From positions 21,174,001 through 21,238,000 of the forward strand of contig CM049408.1 in assembly GCA_026929865.2 (NCBI GenBank): a DNA stretch of 64,000 nt, given 5' to 3'. The notes under the pieces were generated by a model, which did not search any database, had not been told where the DNA came from, and saw only the letters and a list, made by a program, of their open reading frames with translations. This DNA is from Hyperoplus lanceolatus. Lineage: Eukaryota; Chordata; Actinopteri; Uranoscopiformes; Ammodytidae. Both the position numbers and the translations under genes were made by a program. Positions 24,001 through 38,825 of this stretch are shown one piece after another; within the stretch, counting starts at the first letter, position 1; each line of letters begins with the position of its first letter.

Positions 24001-27000
24001 TTCATAGAAATGTAGTGGTGGTTCAGTGGTATAACCCCTTGACCCCCTCCCATGTACTGTAAGTAATAGACTGTTTTGATTTTAGTGGGGTTTTATAGCA
24101 TCTAAAAATGTCAAGCAAGTGGTTCTTTATTACTGTCAAACGACTGCTGCTTTGGTGATACCTCGTTGGCAGCTGTATTCATATGTTTCTTTTTATGACT
24201 GCTGACAGTTCAATTTGTTATCTGTCATGTTCTAATGTCCATAAGCTTGAGATGAAGTTCTGCGTTGTGTAATTGTTCTTTTTACTCTTGGATGTCTTAA
24301 TTTTTTTGGCAAAGCCATGTACGGCAGGTCTGTGCAAATAGAGTTGATGACTGTGAACAGCAGTACAAGGAAGCCTTACAGAAAAAAGTAGGATTTAAAA
24401 TGAGAAAAGTTGTTGCATGACTATGCCTTTCCTTACCTCTCTGCCGTTCCACACAAACAGGTCAGAGTTTGTATAAATGCCTGCACTGTACAGGGAGACA
24501 CTGTCATCTGCAAAGACAAGAGTGTAGTTACAATATTTGTGAAACCTCTTTTATCCTCTTGAGGTTTCTTGAATTTAAGTGTCTCACCTGTAAGCGTATT
24601 GTAGAGGTGTAGACCAGCAGGAAGACTCTTGGCCACAGTGAGAGCCATATCCCCTTCCCACAGTTCCTGCATCTATATAAACAAATGCACAAAATAGCTC
24701 ATTTCTACCTGTCTTTGCAGCATTTTCAGAAACACAACAGCTGGTGTTTTTGGAAATCAAGTTACCTGATAAATAGCTAATCGAAGATCCCCCACAGTCT
24801 TCCTACGGTCAAAACTCATAGGGGTGCTCTCGTTCTGCTCTCTGCTGATTGGTTGTAGGGCCCCATTTTCAAGCCTATAGCGGGGTGCCAGGTGGAGACG
24901 CAGCTCGACAGTGTTATTAGTGGCTTCAAACTCCTCGCTGTGAAAGAAACATTGTTGACTGAAACAAATCATTTATGTACCAGTTTTTACATAACTGTCT
25001 TGTTTTATCTGAGAATTGATCTTCGCTAATTAAATAGCGCTGAAATGTCACACTCATTCAGAACCTAAGTAACAGCTCAAATGTAATAAGCAAGTAATAT
25101 CTGGATGTGTGTTTGTTTCTGTACCGTGTTTTCTGTAGTCTGGTGTTCTCCTCTTGGGCCATTTGAATAAGGTGAAGAGGAACTTTGTATTGAGGATTGT
25201 TGAGAGCTGTAATTGTAGAAACACATACACACTTTAATAGATATATTAATGATTTAACTCCTTCACTTATGTGCAATTGAGGAGAAAAATAGTAATAAAT
25301 TATCAAAATGATTAACCGATTCACTGTTTCATTTAATCAGATAACCCCAATTTCAAATCACATCACTTAATGGTGTGTCCATTACCTTCACTGGGTCTGT
25401 GCAACTGGGTTTTTCTGTAAAACAGCATGTATGCGCTCTCTTTGCCCTGGAACTGCTTTTCTATGTCAGACTCCCTGATGGAGGTCACTGCAGAGTCGTT
25501 AAGGTCAAACCAATGGCTACCCTGCAGACAGACAGAAAGGTCGAAACGCCACAAGAAACAGACATCAGCAAGCAATCACAAGATTTCTAACAAGAACCGT
25601 AAGGTCTGTCATTTCCTTCAAAATTCTTCACAATGTAATTTTAGACATTGAATCCTGTAAATTGTGACTGCTGCTACAACTACCCCTTCCTCTGGCTTCT
25701 GGCCTGGTCCTGGCAGTTGCTCAGCAGCTCCCGGGTCTGGAGGTGTTGAAGGGTCAGAGTTAGTGGTCTGCTCAGCTGGGCTGGGGTGCTCGGTCACAGG
25801 GCTTGGCAGGTTCGCCTTCAGTGCCACTCGAGTACCATTGGACACCAACAGGAAAACATCATTGTGGGACTGCAGGAACTACAGCAGAAGATGAAAAAGT
25901 TAACAACAATTATTGGTATATGAAATTAACAATAAACCTTTATAAACCCATATCTAATCCAGCTGCAATAATCTGAGGTTTAGATTAAAAATGAGAATAT
26001 CGTAAAAACAAAGAAACCAAAAATACCTTTCCTATGGGACCGTAGGGTTTTCTGAACTTCTTGCTCCAGGATGAACTGATCTTATCCATAAGTTTCTGTC
26101 CCAGCTGGTCCAACAGAACACTCTTTGATGGCTCCTAGTGGACAGGAAATTAACAGCACCTAATTATTTAAACATGACTTTCAGCACAACACAACCTTTA
26201 TAAAATAAACTAAATTCTGTCAAAGGAATCTCTTAGATTGGCTGTGGCTATTACCTGGGCAATAATAGCCGTGAGGACGGATAAGGGGTCATCCTCTTGT
26301 AGTTTTTCCTTGACTTCCTCTTTGTTTTTCTTCTGAGTCTTGGGTTTACGTTCCTCCTCCTGAAAACAAAACAACAGAGGTGATGCCTTTCCCGATGCAC
26401 ACACTCATAAGCTTGCAGATTATGATACTTTTACACTGCAGACGCTAATGCACATCAGATAAGTATACCAATCTGAGTGTTAGCAATAAGCAGTTTTAAA
26501 TAGTAATTTATTCCATTTTTACTGTACTCACCGGCGGCTCCCACTGGCCGAGATGGTCAATGTCCCTGATATAAGCATGGTAGTGGCCACCATAGCAGCC
26601 GCCCTTGTGGATAATCACAGAGAACAGTTCGTAGGAGTAATCAGAGTCCTCTCCATCTGTCTGCAAGGGAGAAACACATACAGTAATAGACAAATTATTA
26701 AGACATCTAAGTGTAACAAAGCCTTCAGGGTGAGGCTCAGTGCAAGTCTGGAAAACAAGAATACACCACAGAATAATTAAGCAAGGCTAGGTACCTGTTC
26801 ACAAAATGGCCGTATGTTGATGGTCAGGGGGAAACCATAGCGTCCAGTCTCTTTATATCGCTCAAATTTGGCAAAGTCAAAGCTAAATCTCAGCAAAGAC
26901 ATCGTCATAAATGGAGGGAGCTTCTTCAGCTTGGCAGACTAAATGAAAGTAAAATAAGAAAGGTTAGAAACATCAAAAAATAAAAAGTCCTTTATAGATC

Positions 27001-28291
27001 TTGTTTTAATCCCTTTTTTTTAGTCAAATGGTTATGCAAAATAAATCTCAGGGGAAAGAAGATTTCTAATGTCTGTAAAGGTTCACCACGATATAACCCT
27101 TTTTATTGTGTCGTCATAGGCTGAAAACTGGCACTGACCTTGGCAGCAGTGACCAGCCTGTCACACTGTGCACAGCGGTACAGGTTATTGCCCTCAAACA
27201 ACTCCTCCTCCACAAACATGTTCCACAAAGCCTCCTCTAGGCTGGACACGCCACAAACACACGCCGTCAGGTCCAGGAAGTCCTCCTAAAGAGGAAACCA
27301 CACACAAGAAAAAGAAAATATTTATTCCAAGTGGATATCATACTGAGCCACAGACAAACAAATACTTCCAACTGTATAAAAAGAGCCAAGTCAGAGTGGC
27401 ACACATGGACACACCTGTCTCTGGCTGACGTTGCCACACTCCTTGCAAACAATGCTGTTGACAATGGTCCCATGGTACAGCCGGTGGATCAACGTACTAC
27501 CAGCGGTGTCCACAAGAGAGTGCTCCAACGCACTGAACAGAATTCTGTTTAGCTCCTGGACATCATGCTGATTTGTTCCCTAAGACAGGACAACAGAAGG
27601 AGGACCAAAATTAGTAACATAAAGATGCTGCATCCCAGATATGACTGGAAGACAAATCAATTGCTAAAATGGGAAGTGTCACCCGAGCCTCCCTTTTGTC
27701 CTTTTAACTGTCAAAGATGGACACTGACCTCACTGCTGTTCCAGCCAAAACTGTCTGTAAGGTTTGCGGTGGAGGCACTCTGCTGGTCGACAAGCAGCAG
27801 ACTGGCAAACAGTCTCTGTAGCTCCAGTGGGATCACTCTGACCTGAGGAGAGGAAAGAAAAAATATACATAAACATGCATGTCATACATGTGTGGTTACA
27901 CCTACTAAAGTACAGGTGCTTACTTTGGCCCCTGGTTTCTCTTTGTCCTCAAGGCATCCTAATTCCTCTGGCCCCAAACTGAACAGCTCCTCTGCAAAGA
28001 CACACACCAAAAAATGAATAAGAAAATACAATAATCAGTTAAACGCTCCTCACTCATCTCACTCCCAATAGCAATGTATCCCTTTTCCTTAGCCTTACCT
28101 CTGAACTCTGGGGTGAAGAGCAGAGTCTGAAGCAGAGAGTTCAAGTAGCAGGTTCCCCCCTGGTTCTTGATGCCGCACAGATTGCTCCTTCCCCGGGGGG
28201 GAGGAGGCGGCTCATCTCCCGCCCTCGCGACTCTCCCCCTGGAGGAGGATGAAGAGAAGCCTTCCTCTTCTTCGAAAAGGTTCCCAAACAT
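18022..28291 (-). CDS. usp40: Ubiquitin carboxyl-terminal hydrolase 40
   Basis: A USP-family cysteine protease that removes ubiquitin. Exons from the 5' end: 28099-28291, 27924-27991, 27729-27842, 27415-27579, 27139-27285, 26795-26938, 26532-26660, 26255-26359, 26027-26134, 25684-25878, 25386-25521, 25125-25206, 24766-24937, 24588-24672, 24437-24507, 23459-23868, 23218-23371, 23023-23083, 22505-22558, 22190-22278, 21917-22003, 21791-21827, 21546-21610, 21172-21246, 20860-21081, 20353-20471, 20141-20206, 18913-19123, 18537-18632, 18332-18426 and 18022-18130. They total 3864 nt, 1,287 residues; human is about 1,235-1,247. The start MFGNLFEEEE and the end LSINVGVFR match human closely. The Cys box NQGGTCYLNSL puts the nucleophile near residue 48. 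The His box GGCYGGHYHAYI puts the catalytic His near 303, so the enzyme looks active. A lysine run lies near the C terminus. One intron (after 23023) uses a GC donor. Confidence 0.96.
19160..20080 (-). mobile_element. L2-like LINE, 3' end of reverse-transcriptase ORF
   Basis: It lies in the usp40 intron between 19123 and 20141, in the same orientation as the gene. It reads from KYLGIWLDDKLT near 20040, through RKRIIEAVF and LDYGDVVY, into a 155-codon open segment (19410-19877) with LLDSVFHSALRFITGD, KVGWSSLKERR and YKALTGKLP. Those are hallmarks of the C-terminal end of L2/Maui-type ORF2. A GGTCTCTCGAGGATAAATAA-like 3' tail lies near 19190. It is 5'-truncated, as LINEs usually are. At least one frame break separates the upstream and downstream parts. 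Confidence 0.85.
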
Positions 28292-28793
28292 GTTAATTTA
28301 CCTTCGTTTTCTCTCAGTTGTGCCGGTGCCTCGTAGTAAACAGGTGTGTGTCAGCACTCCGGTGTTCCCTCTTGCTATCTCATCTTGGTCTTGCCGAGTT
28401 CTCTGTTGACAATGGCCGGACTGACTCTGAAGTAAGAAGACTTCACCGGACTGAACATAGCGACTTTTACCGGATATATGAGCGTTTGACTCGCAGTTAC
28501 GTTGTTTAGCTAGCCTGTCACGCTAACAACGGCAGTTCAATGGCAGGCCAACACCGATGAGCAGTTTTGACAACTCAGCGAAAATGGGAGAAAAAAATCT
28601 GACTGTCTGTTACATTCACGCTCTGTGTCACTACGACAGGAACAAAACTGGCGTCTTCCCAACGAAACACTAACGAATAATTTGATCGAGCTATTACTCG
28701 GTGTAGCTTCCGACACCCTCTCTTTTTCCCTCTGTCTGTCTTAAAACTGGTAACAAACGAAACATAAATAAAAATACCCTCGGTGGACTGTAG

Positions 28794-28848
28794 GCCGCCA
28801 TGTTTCTTCCTGGCAGAAAATCGAGTGGTGCATTGTGGTACTTGTAGT
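28794..28848 (-). promoter_or_regulatory. Probable usp40 core promoter with ZNF143- and YY1-type motifs
   Basis: On the minus strand an ACTACAAGTACCACAATGC sequence (28830-28848) resembles the ZNF143/SBF motif. About 30 bases further along, AACATGGCGGC (28794-28804) matches the YY1 consensus that often sits just inside housekeeping-gene transcripts. Initiation near 28810-28830 would leave a 5' leader of about 520 bases, or a spliced one, before the usp40 ATG. The ATG inside the YY1 motif could open a short upstream ORF. Confidence 0.5.
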
Positions 28849-29372
28849 ATCACACTAGGTGAACGCTCTCATTAGAAAAGATAGATAAGATATTTTCATT
28901 ACCTGGACAGTGCTTACAAACATGTCAAGTCTGGTTTATTGTAATTACAGAAAATTAGATGTCACTCTGTGATACAGCCATTAAAAAAATAATGTTTAAC
29001 AGCTATATTTCTTTTAACACCTACCAGGATTGTAGCTATAAATCGGCTACATTTCCAACAAGTATAGTCTTGAACTCATGGGGTTTGAAGTCCTTCTGCA
29101 ACAAACATGTTTAAGGGTTGATGGTGTTTATCATGGTGTTTATAGATGTTTGTTGTTATGTGCCCAGGGCCATGCATTCATGTATGCATACCAATCAAAT
29201 ACCTCACTACCTGTAGTTGATTAGCCATGAAATTACTTGTCATAAAAACTAGTGTACTTTCGGTCCTGCAGGGTGTTTTTGCCACCCTTGTTGGTTCACC
29301 ACAAGCTTTAAATGAACAACACAAAGAAGATTAGCCAATGCACAAACAACTCCTATCTTGCATTTAGTCTGA
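28849..29372. other. usp40-tspear intergenic region
   Basis: An AT-rich spacer between the usp40 promoter and the tspear 3' end. No gene or repeat family was recognised. Confidence 0.5.
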
Positions 29373-29378
29373 TTTATT
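29373..29378 (-). terminator. tspear polyadenylation signal
   Basis: AATAAA on the minus strand about 430 bases past the tspear stop codon, in an AT-rich 3' UTR. Confidence 0.5.
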
Positions 29379-29807
29379 GTAATTTCAATAAGTTACTGTC
29401 AGTTTTCATATATAATTCACACAGTCACAGGGAAAAAACAAAACAAAAAAACAATCAGTCCAATTTTCTATAAGATAAAACACATTCCAGTAAATAGACA
29501 AAATGTTAAATATCATTAATAATACATGTATTTACAGGAAATAGAAATAACATATACAATCTTCCTCAGGTTGTTAAATCTCCTAAACTTTTCAGAAACA
29601 ATACTAAGGACATGACGTTAATGGTTGCTATTGCCCTGACTGTATGCAAATTGTGAGCAGGCAAAGCACTGTAGAAGCCCTTTTACTTTAACACACTCAC
29701 ATGCTCTCAGACATTACTGCAAACATTTTGTCACACAGACCCTTCCAAAGAAGGACAGAATACAGGCACATAAATATAGTAGCAAAACTACATGCACGCT
29801 CTCTTGC

Positions 29808-32800
29808 CTAGAAGGTTTTCAGCTTGAACACTTTTGAAAGAGGGTCTTTGGCGCTTGAGTAGATCAGGTATGATTCTCCTTTAGAGCTGAAGAACTCCCA
29901 GTCACTGCACCCAATTGTTGGGAGCCAATGAACGGGAACGAAGCCTTCATATCCCTGCCACCTAACAGCAGACGGAAAAGGAAGTGTCAAATCAAAAAGG
30001 TGTATTTGCATCTGCTTAACAGAGGCATCTAAAATTAGCAGTCAGTCAGTTCCTAGTCTCGCAAAGCCAGACCAAACAGATTCCTCACATGTCAAAGTGC
30101 AAGTTCAATGGTCTCGCTCAAAGAGGAAAATAAATCTACATTACAACAGTGTATAGGTGTGTCTCCGTGCTATAAGTTAGAGGGCAGACAGAATGGATGA
30201 ATTATTTCACAGTGGCAGGGGAGTTGTTGACAAGTTGAGTACCTGTAGAGAATGCTGTTGAGAGAGTAGGATTCTCCGTTATAGGAGTTAGCGACGACCA
30301 GAAAATATTCCTCCCCAAGGCTGAAGAACTCCCAGTCCACTGCACTGGAGACACACAAAGGTATGCAGCCATGACGATGACAGGTTATTACACAGGAAGT
30401 GTTTTCATGCACCTGGGATACTATAGTGTTTGCACATCCGTAGTAGGCTACCTGTAGGTGACAATATCCTGGAAGCGGACAAACACCCTCCCAATCATGT
30501 CCAGTTCGTAGATAGTGGAGTTGATGGCGTAAAGATTGGTTCCGTTACCATGAAATCTGTGTCCATTAGCAACAACTAAGAAGACTCTGCTGCCGATTTG
30601 AAACATTTCCCAGTCTGTGGCGCAGAATGTCTACGTGCATGAGGGAGAAAAAATTAATTGTGTTTAAAAATAATTAAAAATAAATGTAAGGTACTTTTCA
30701 AACATTTCAAATTCAAGGCACTTTTACCTACCTTAGTATATTTTAGGAAATATTGTAGTACTTTTACGTTTTCCCTCTAAACTCAAATCTGATGGTTTAG
30801 ATAAATGTTTGAGTTTCAAAAAAAGGTCAAATGACTATTTCACAAATCAAGTTCAAATTAAAAAAGAGGGCATCAACCATGAACCACAATGAGAAATGTC
30901 AAAAAAAATTAAACAAATGTCATGGTACATTTTATTTTCTTCCTTCATTCCTCATTAATAATTTCATGACCCCATAATGACGTGTTTATCTTGTGACCCC
31001 TTGAAGGAGGCTTGACCTACAAAATAGTTAGCTCCACATTAGCTTCAACAGTATTGCTACTTAGACATTTTTGCGTCACTATTAATTACTGTTATAATAG
31101 ATCACGAAAAGAGGCAATTTTTCTATGAAGTGAGTACCTTTACTTTTGATACTATAAGTATATTAAGCTGATGGCACTTCTCTGTTTTAACTTCAGTATG
31201 ACATTGTATGTTACTTTTAATTGTTAATTGTGTTTTAAACATTGTTGCAGTGGTACTTTTACTTATGAAAAAAAGCTAAATTCAGTCATTTCTGGATGAT
31301 TTTACAAGATCAATTTTCATCTGCCCCAAGGTGGTGTTAAGAATCCTCACATCCAGCTGTGGAGTTCCCCTAAATCATCTTCTTATGGTTTCTCATGTGA
31401 CTATCAATGTGTCAACACTCCCTTCTCATATGTGGCTAGATTCAAATATATGATCAGCTATCAGTTACAAGTCAAAGCGCTGCTATCGTTCAAGCAAATC
31501 ATGGCAAACCACACACTCTATTTTTGTCCCTGTCTTAAATTTTCCTTGCATCCCATCTCTCTTTCATTACTCTTCTATCTCTCCCAGTTTGTATTCCCTT
31601 CCTTCTCTGTGTACAGACAAAATTGTTTTTCATAGTCTACTCATCTTGCAGATACAGATCTCATCAGAGGAAATCAAACACTAGCTGGTGAGAAGATAAA
31701 TGGTATATGGAAATCCCAAAAATGTAAAGTGCTATTAAACCCAATCTCAAACCATGATCGAACACCTGCTCAATTTACCTCATTTTGGGGTTGGTATGTT
31801 TTTTAAAAGATCAAGAGAGTAAGTGATATCAATGTATCTTTAGTATTTTCAGGCATTTCTAAAAGGGCAGTTACGCATTTATTTTGTATTCTTTTTCACC
31901 ACATACCTTGATTGTCTGAAACACCCGGAAGCTTCCATTGACCCAAACATAGATGACTGAGTCTACAGAAGTGGTCTTTCCATCAAAGGCATTTGCGACC
32001 ACCAGGAAATGGTATGGTCCAACTGTGAAGAACTCCCAGTCATAGGCTCCTATGGTCGGCAGCATTTGGTGAACCTCAAAAGACTTTGTTAACTTGTTCC
32101 ATATGTATATCACACTGTTTATAGTGTGATTATTATCACCTGAAAGACAAACCGGAAATAGAGTTTTTTTTTTTGCGAAAGTCATCCCAGTAATTCTAAA
32201 CGTTATCGGATATTTGGTGGCGAGTTTACCTTGTCTATGATTGGCCACAGCAAGATATGTTTGTCGATTGATTTGAAAGGCCTCCCAGTCTCGTGCACAG
32301 TGGGTCTGCAGAGTCTGAAACTGCACAAATCGCTTCCTTTTTTTGCTCCACTTGTAAATCACAGAGGAGTCCGTCTCTGATACTTTGTTAACACGCTTCT
32401 CTCCCCCAGAGTTTGACACCACCAGAAATGTCTAGATCATAGAAGTAAAAAGATCACAAAATACACTATTTTTAACAGGCCCTGGGTAAATGCATGTGCT
32501 CAATTCATAATCCTTAGCCCATCTCTCTTCTTTTTAGTCATACCTTCTTGCCCATGCTGAAGTGTCTCCAAGCCAAAGCTTCATACGTGCTGATATTCTG
32601 GTAGTGCTGGAAGCCAGTTCCACTCCAGAGATACACAGCAGAACCAGAGGCTGTTGATTTATGAGCCATAGCAGCCATCAGGCCCATGCCAGGTACCTGA
32701 AACACCTAAAGATTGGATAAAAGAAACGCTATGTTAAAAAAAAAACTCCTTTAACAACCTTCACAAAAAACATTTTGTGTAGCAGAAGGAATGCTCAGGA

Positions 32801-35800
32801 TGGAAAATGAAGGCTACATGAGATTTTGTGCAAAAATGTTATCTGCCAAAACAAACCGAGCAGATTGCATTTCAGGAATGGACAACTTTCTACCAACAGA
32901 ATTAACATTAAAGAACCAAAACTAAGTTCTCTCTAATTCCCAATAGTTTTGTTGTTGTGACAACCCCTTAATACAAAGTAAATTCTACTCATTATCCCTT
33001 GTCCCAGGATGATAATGGGTGATTTCTGTGCAGTCATTGAAATGCAATTTTCCCCTCACAGATTTTCCCCTCTAAATATTTTATAGAGGTCTAAATAACC
33101 CGTTGTGTGATTGGCAATATCACGGTTGGGAGCCCCGTGGTCTTGAAAAATTTGATTTCCCTACAAATGACAATATTAGTCTTCTCTGGTGCCTACAAAC
33201 AGAGAGGATCCTTGCAATGTAGAAACAACTAATACACATAGAGAGATTTGAATGATACCTCTACATCATGCGTCTCTGAGCTGGTGGTGAGAACCTGGTG
33301 TTCCAACACGTAGTCCAGTCGTTTATGATCTGAGAAGATGGAGAGGTGAGACTTTTGTAAACTTTTCAACCGAAGCTGAGCTCATGAGTGGATGGTTGAT
33401 GTCCAGATTCTCACCTTCTAGCACAGCAATCCACACTTTCCCATCACACAGGTAGAGGCCTTTCTTAAGCGGATTGAACCACATCTGGCCTTGTAGAAGC
33501 TCTGAGCACGACCTCTGCAACCCCACTGACACTCGTTCCTCTGTTTTTGACAAATCGTGACGTAAAACACATAGACAATCAAAGTTGCAAGGACCTAGAA
33601 ATAGCATATACAGTATAGGAAAACACACACATCATTCAAAATGTATTGCAAATTGTGTGTGCAAGTTACCATAGGAAGTCACATGGTTGTCACCCTCCCT
33701 GCCTATGACGGACAGGTCTGAGAGAAGTGGTGGTACCGACAGAGCTGCTAGTTGGGGGTCGGAGGAGGGGCAGACGTGATGGGTGGCATCCGAACCTGGC
33801 ACCAAAACCAGCTGTCGCAACAGACCCTGGACACGGGGGCAGCAGAAAAGAAAGAAAACGGTTTGACGGTTGTAGAGAAAACATTGGTTATCAGCTTATT
33901 CCTTATTAAAGTTATAGTGACGAGGAAATATGGTACGTCTAACCGAAAACAAGCCTTTCCATCTCCCCCGACTGCCAATGTGGAATCTGGATCCGTGAAT
34001 GTTGAGGTCTGAGGGGAAAGGCCTGGAGGGAGCACTGTACGACATAAAGAGACATCATTATTTCTAATAGCTGTGGTAAGTTGATTTTTCTTCTACAACT
34101 GAAATAAAAGTCTCTGTAATTAAAGAAGTCTGCCCGCCATTCTTCTATTTATAGGACTGAGACAGAGAATGTATCATATAGGCAATGCACGGGTTCTGAT
34201 CTTCCTGCCTTCTGTGCGCCAGAGGGAGTTTCCACTAAAAGCCATCTATCACATACTGTCAGGCCACTGTGATATGGCTGCGGGGGAGCGAGCAGATTTG
34301 GATTGGTGCCATTGTATTGTGGTGAAGGATCTACTATACCCTCAAGGGGACTCAAAGGGAACAGGAAGAGAGGATGGTGGGAGACAGACAGTGTACCCAC
34401 CCCATGAAGGGAACACAGACAAAAGCAGCCAGGCACTCAAGAAAATACTTACATTTCCACGGGGGATTTGCAGTCCACAGTAAGCCTGACATGATGACCA
34501 TCAACGGTTAAGACCAAAGTGTGCCACTGGTTATCAGCCAGTTGGGGTCCTCGAAGCACCATGTGCTCCACAACCCCTCCGTGACCTCGAAAAAGGAAGT
34601 GCAGACGTTTTCTCGAGATCCTTAGACCCAAAATGATCCCTCCGAGTTTCTCATTACTGGAGACTTGTTTCTCCTTCTCCCTCTCCTCAGGTTGCTCCCT
34701 CTCTTTATTCCTTTCCGAAATTATCCCTTTATCGTTCTCCAATTCTTTCACCACCGTCTCTATTTTCTCTGCTTTTTTTGACTCCATCAAAGAAAATATA
34801 TATTCATTTTTCTGAAAGGAAAACAGGAAAAACATTCAGATGCACTGTGTTTGACATGGGTTGAAAGGAACAGAGTACATATACTCAAGTACAATTTTGA
34901 AGTACTTTTACTGTACTTAGAGTTGCAACAATTGGTCGAATAATCCATTAACCTGCTTCATATTGGGCACTTTTTACTTAAGAAATACTTTAATAAGCAT
35001 TTTGCAAGCAGGACTTTTACTTGAAACAGAGTATATTCTCACTGTTATATAGCTACTTTCATTTGAGTGCAGATTCACATTCAGTCCCGTCAGTGTTTCT
35101 AATAAATGCAGAAGCTCACCTTGTGTGCGATATCAGTGACTTTCAGTGTCACAACAAAAGAGAATTCTTTGGGGAAGAGGTCGCAGTTCACCAGCACCTC
35201 GGAAGAGGGAAACCTCATGGCGGTATGTGGGCTTGAGAAATGTACCCCCCTCACCCCACCAGACTCCTTCATGTGCACCCCTGGTACAAGTTTGGAGGGG
35301 TCTCTCTCCAGGACAAAGGACAGAAGATCCAGGGGGACCAAATCTGCAGACAATAGGTAAATAAAGAGGTCAGGACAATTGCTTTACTGTTCAAGCTTTT
35401 GCTTTGTATGCAGAAAGCTACATTATAAACTAGCATTTCCCAACCTTGGGGTCAGGACCCCCTAATGGGGGTTACATTCCAGGGGGAGATATTGTACCTT
35501 TTAATCCACAGCAGTTATTTGATAGCTTATACTCACATTACAAGTAGTCCTGCTAACACAATATTGCATCAGTAATAATATTAGTATAATCCTCCTGATT
35601 ATGCTTTCATACTTTGACATTTTCAATGCAGGACCATTACTTATACACTGCCCATAAATTGGACCAAAGGGTGACAAGTAGGCCTAGCTTTGTTTTGAGG
35701 GCACACACATTAAAAAGATTAGCACCAACTGCTATAAACTATTAACCCCCGCCCTGGTGTGTGAGAAATAGCCCTGGGTGGCGGTGCAGCAATAGGAAGT

Positions 35801-36365
35801 TTTAGGAGGGGCTGTCATTAAGAAAGACATCCTTTGGAAAAAAAGGAATAATGGAAGAGAATTACTCTGCAATTGATGAGGCGTCACAAAAACATGCACT
35901 CCATTCGTCCCGATTCTCTGATGTTTATAGGATTGTTGTGGAATCCTAACCACATCCAATGTCTGTACTTGTTTGTGGATGTTAATGTAAGTTAATATTG
36001 CACGCAATACTGCACACACAAACACTCCCATCGCACTGTAAGCAGAAACAGACAGTTGGAATTATCTGAAAGAATTTTGGCTGGAGGGGTTTCCCAGGTT
36101 TCTAGATGAAACCTTAAACCATTCACTGAATAATCATTAACAGAACATCAGATCTGTCGAAGTGAGCTGAGGTAATGCAGAGTGAAGCTGAGGTTTTGAG
36201 AGTTAATACAGAATAAAACGGTACGATACCTGTACAGTGTCTCCATGTGTCTGTGGCGGTGTCAGCGACCCTAAACCCCAAGAGAAGGAACTGCACAAGT
36301 ATCAGCAATGACATCACAAGAAGCCTGAATGGTTCAGTTGCCAGCTGGTACTCATGTCTCCACAT
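29808..36365 (-). CDS. tspear: Thrombospondin-type laminin G domain and EAR repeat protein
   Basis: A secreted protein; in human it is linked to ectodermal (tooth and hair) development. Exons from the 5' end: 36230-36365, 35120-35343, 34453-34811, 33944-34022, 33670-33826, 33415-33540, 33259-33329, 32544-32705, 32230-32431, 31907-32139, 30452-30630, 30243-30344 and 29808-29961. They total 2184 nt, 727 residues against 669 in human. There is a hydrophobic leader ([17 protein letters not shown]), which may start from the internal Met about 18 residues in. A laminin-G/TSPN domain occupies roughly 55-300, with [12 protein letters not shown] near its end. EAR repeats run from about 360 to the end, each with a DWEFF...FLVVAN core. 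The C terminus [16 protein letters not shown] matches human. The LamG exon 34453-34811 carries a charged insertion absent from human. sumo3 and pttg1ip follow upstream, as in human 21q22.3. Confidence 0.95.
31120..31290. repeat. Teleost TACTTTTACTT-type interspersed repeat, degraded copy
   Basis: In a tspear intron. It contains GTACCTTTACTTTTGATACT and later TACTTTTACTTATG, which is wording I recognise from a very common teleost DNA-transposon-derived repeat. Similar text occurs at 34870-35080 and 61830-62112. Boundaries are approximate. Confidence 0.4.
34870..35080. repeat. Second TACTTTTACTT-type repeat copy, possibly interrupted
   Basis: In the tspear intron between 34811 and 35120. It contains CATATACTCAAGTACAATTT, then GACTTTTACTTGAAACAGAG, in the order of the same teleost repeat. 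A GTTGCAACAATTGGTCGAAT segment from another repeat family seems to lie in the middle, suggesting nesting. Confidence 0.4.
35430..35540. repeat. hAT-like MITE end fragment
   Basis: In tspear intron 1. TTTCCCAACCTTGGGGTCAG, then GACCCCCTAATGGGGGT, resembles the terminal segment of a hAT-type MITE family widespread in teleosts. The other end was not recognised. Confidence 0.35.

Positions 36366-38825
<2,460 letters not shown>

Noticed and set aside
28575-28853. 92-codon minus-strand frame beginning in the usp40 promoter region
   Set aside because: It lies in the probable 5' leader, with no recognisable domain and a start upstream of the likely transcription start.
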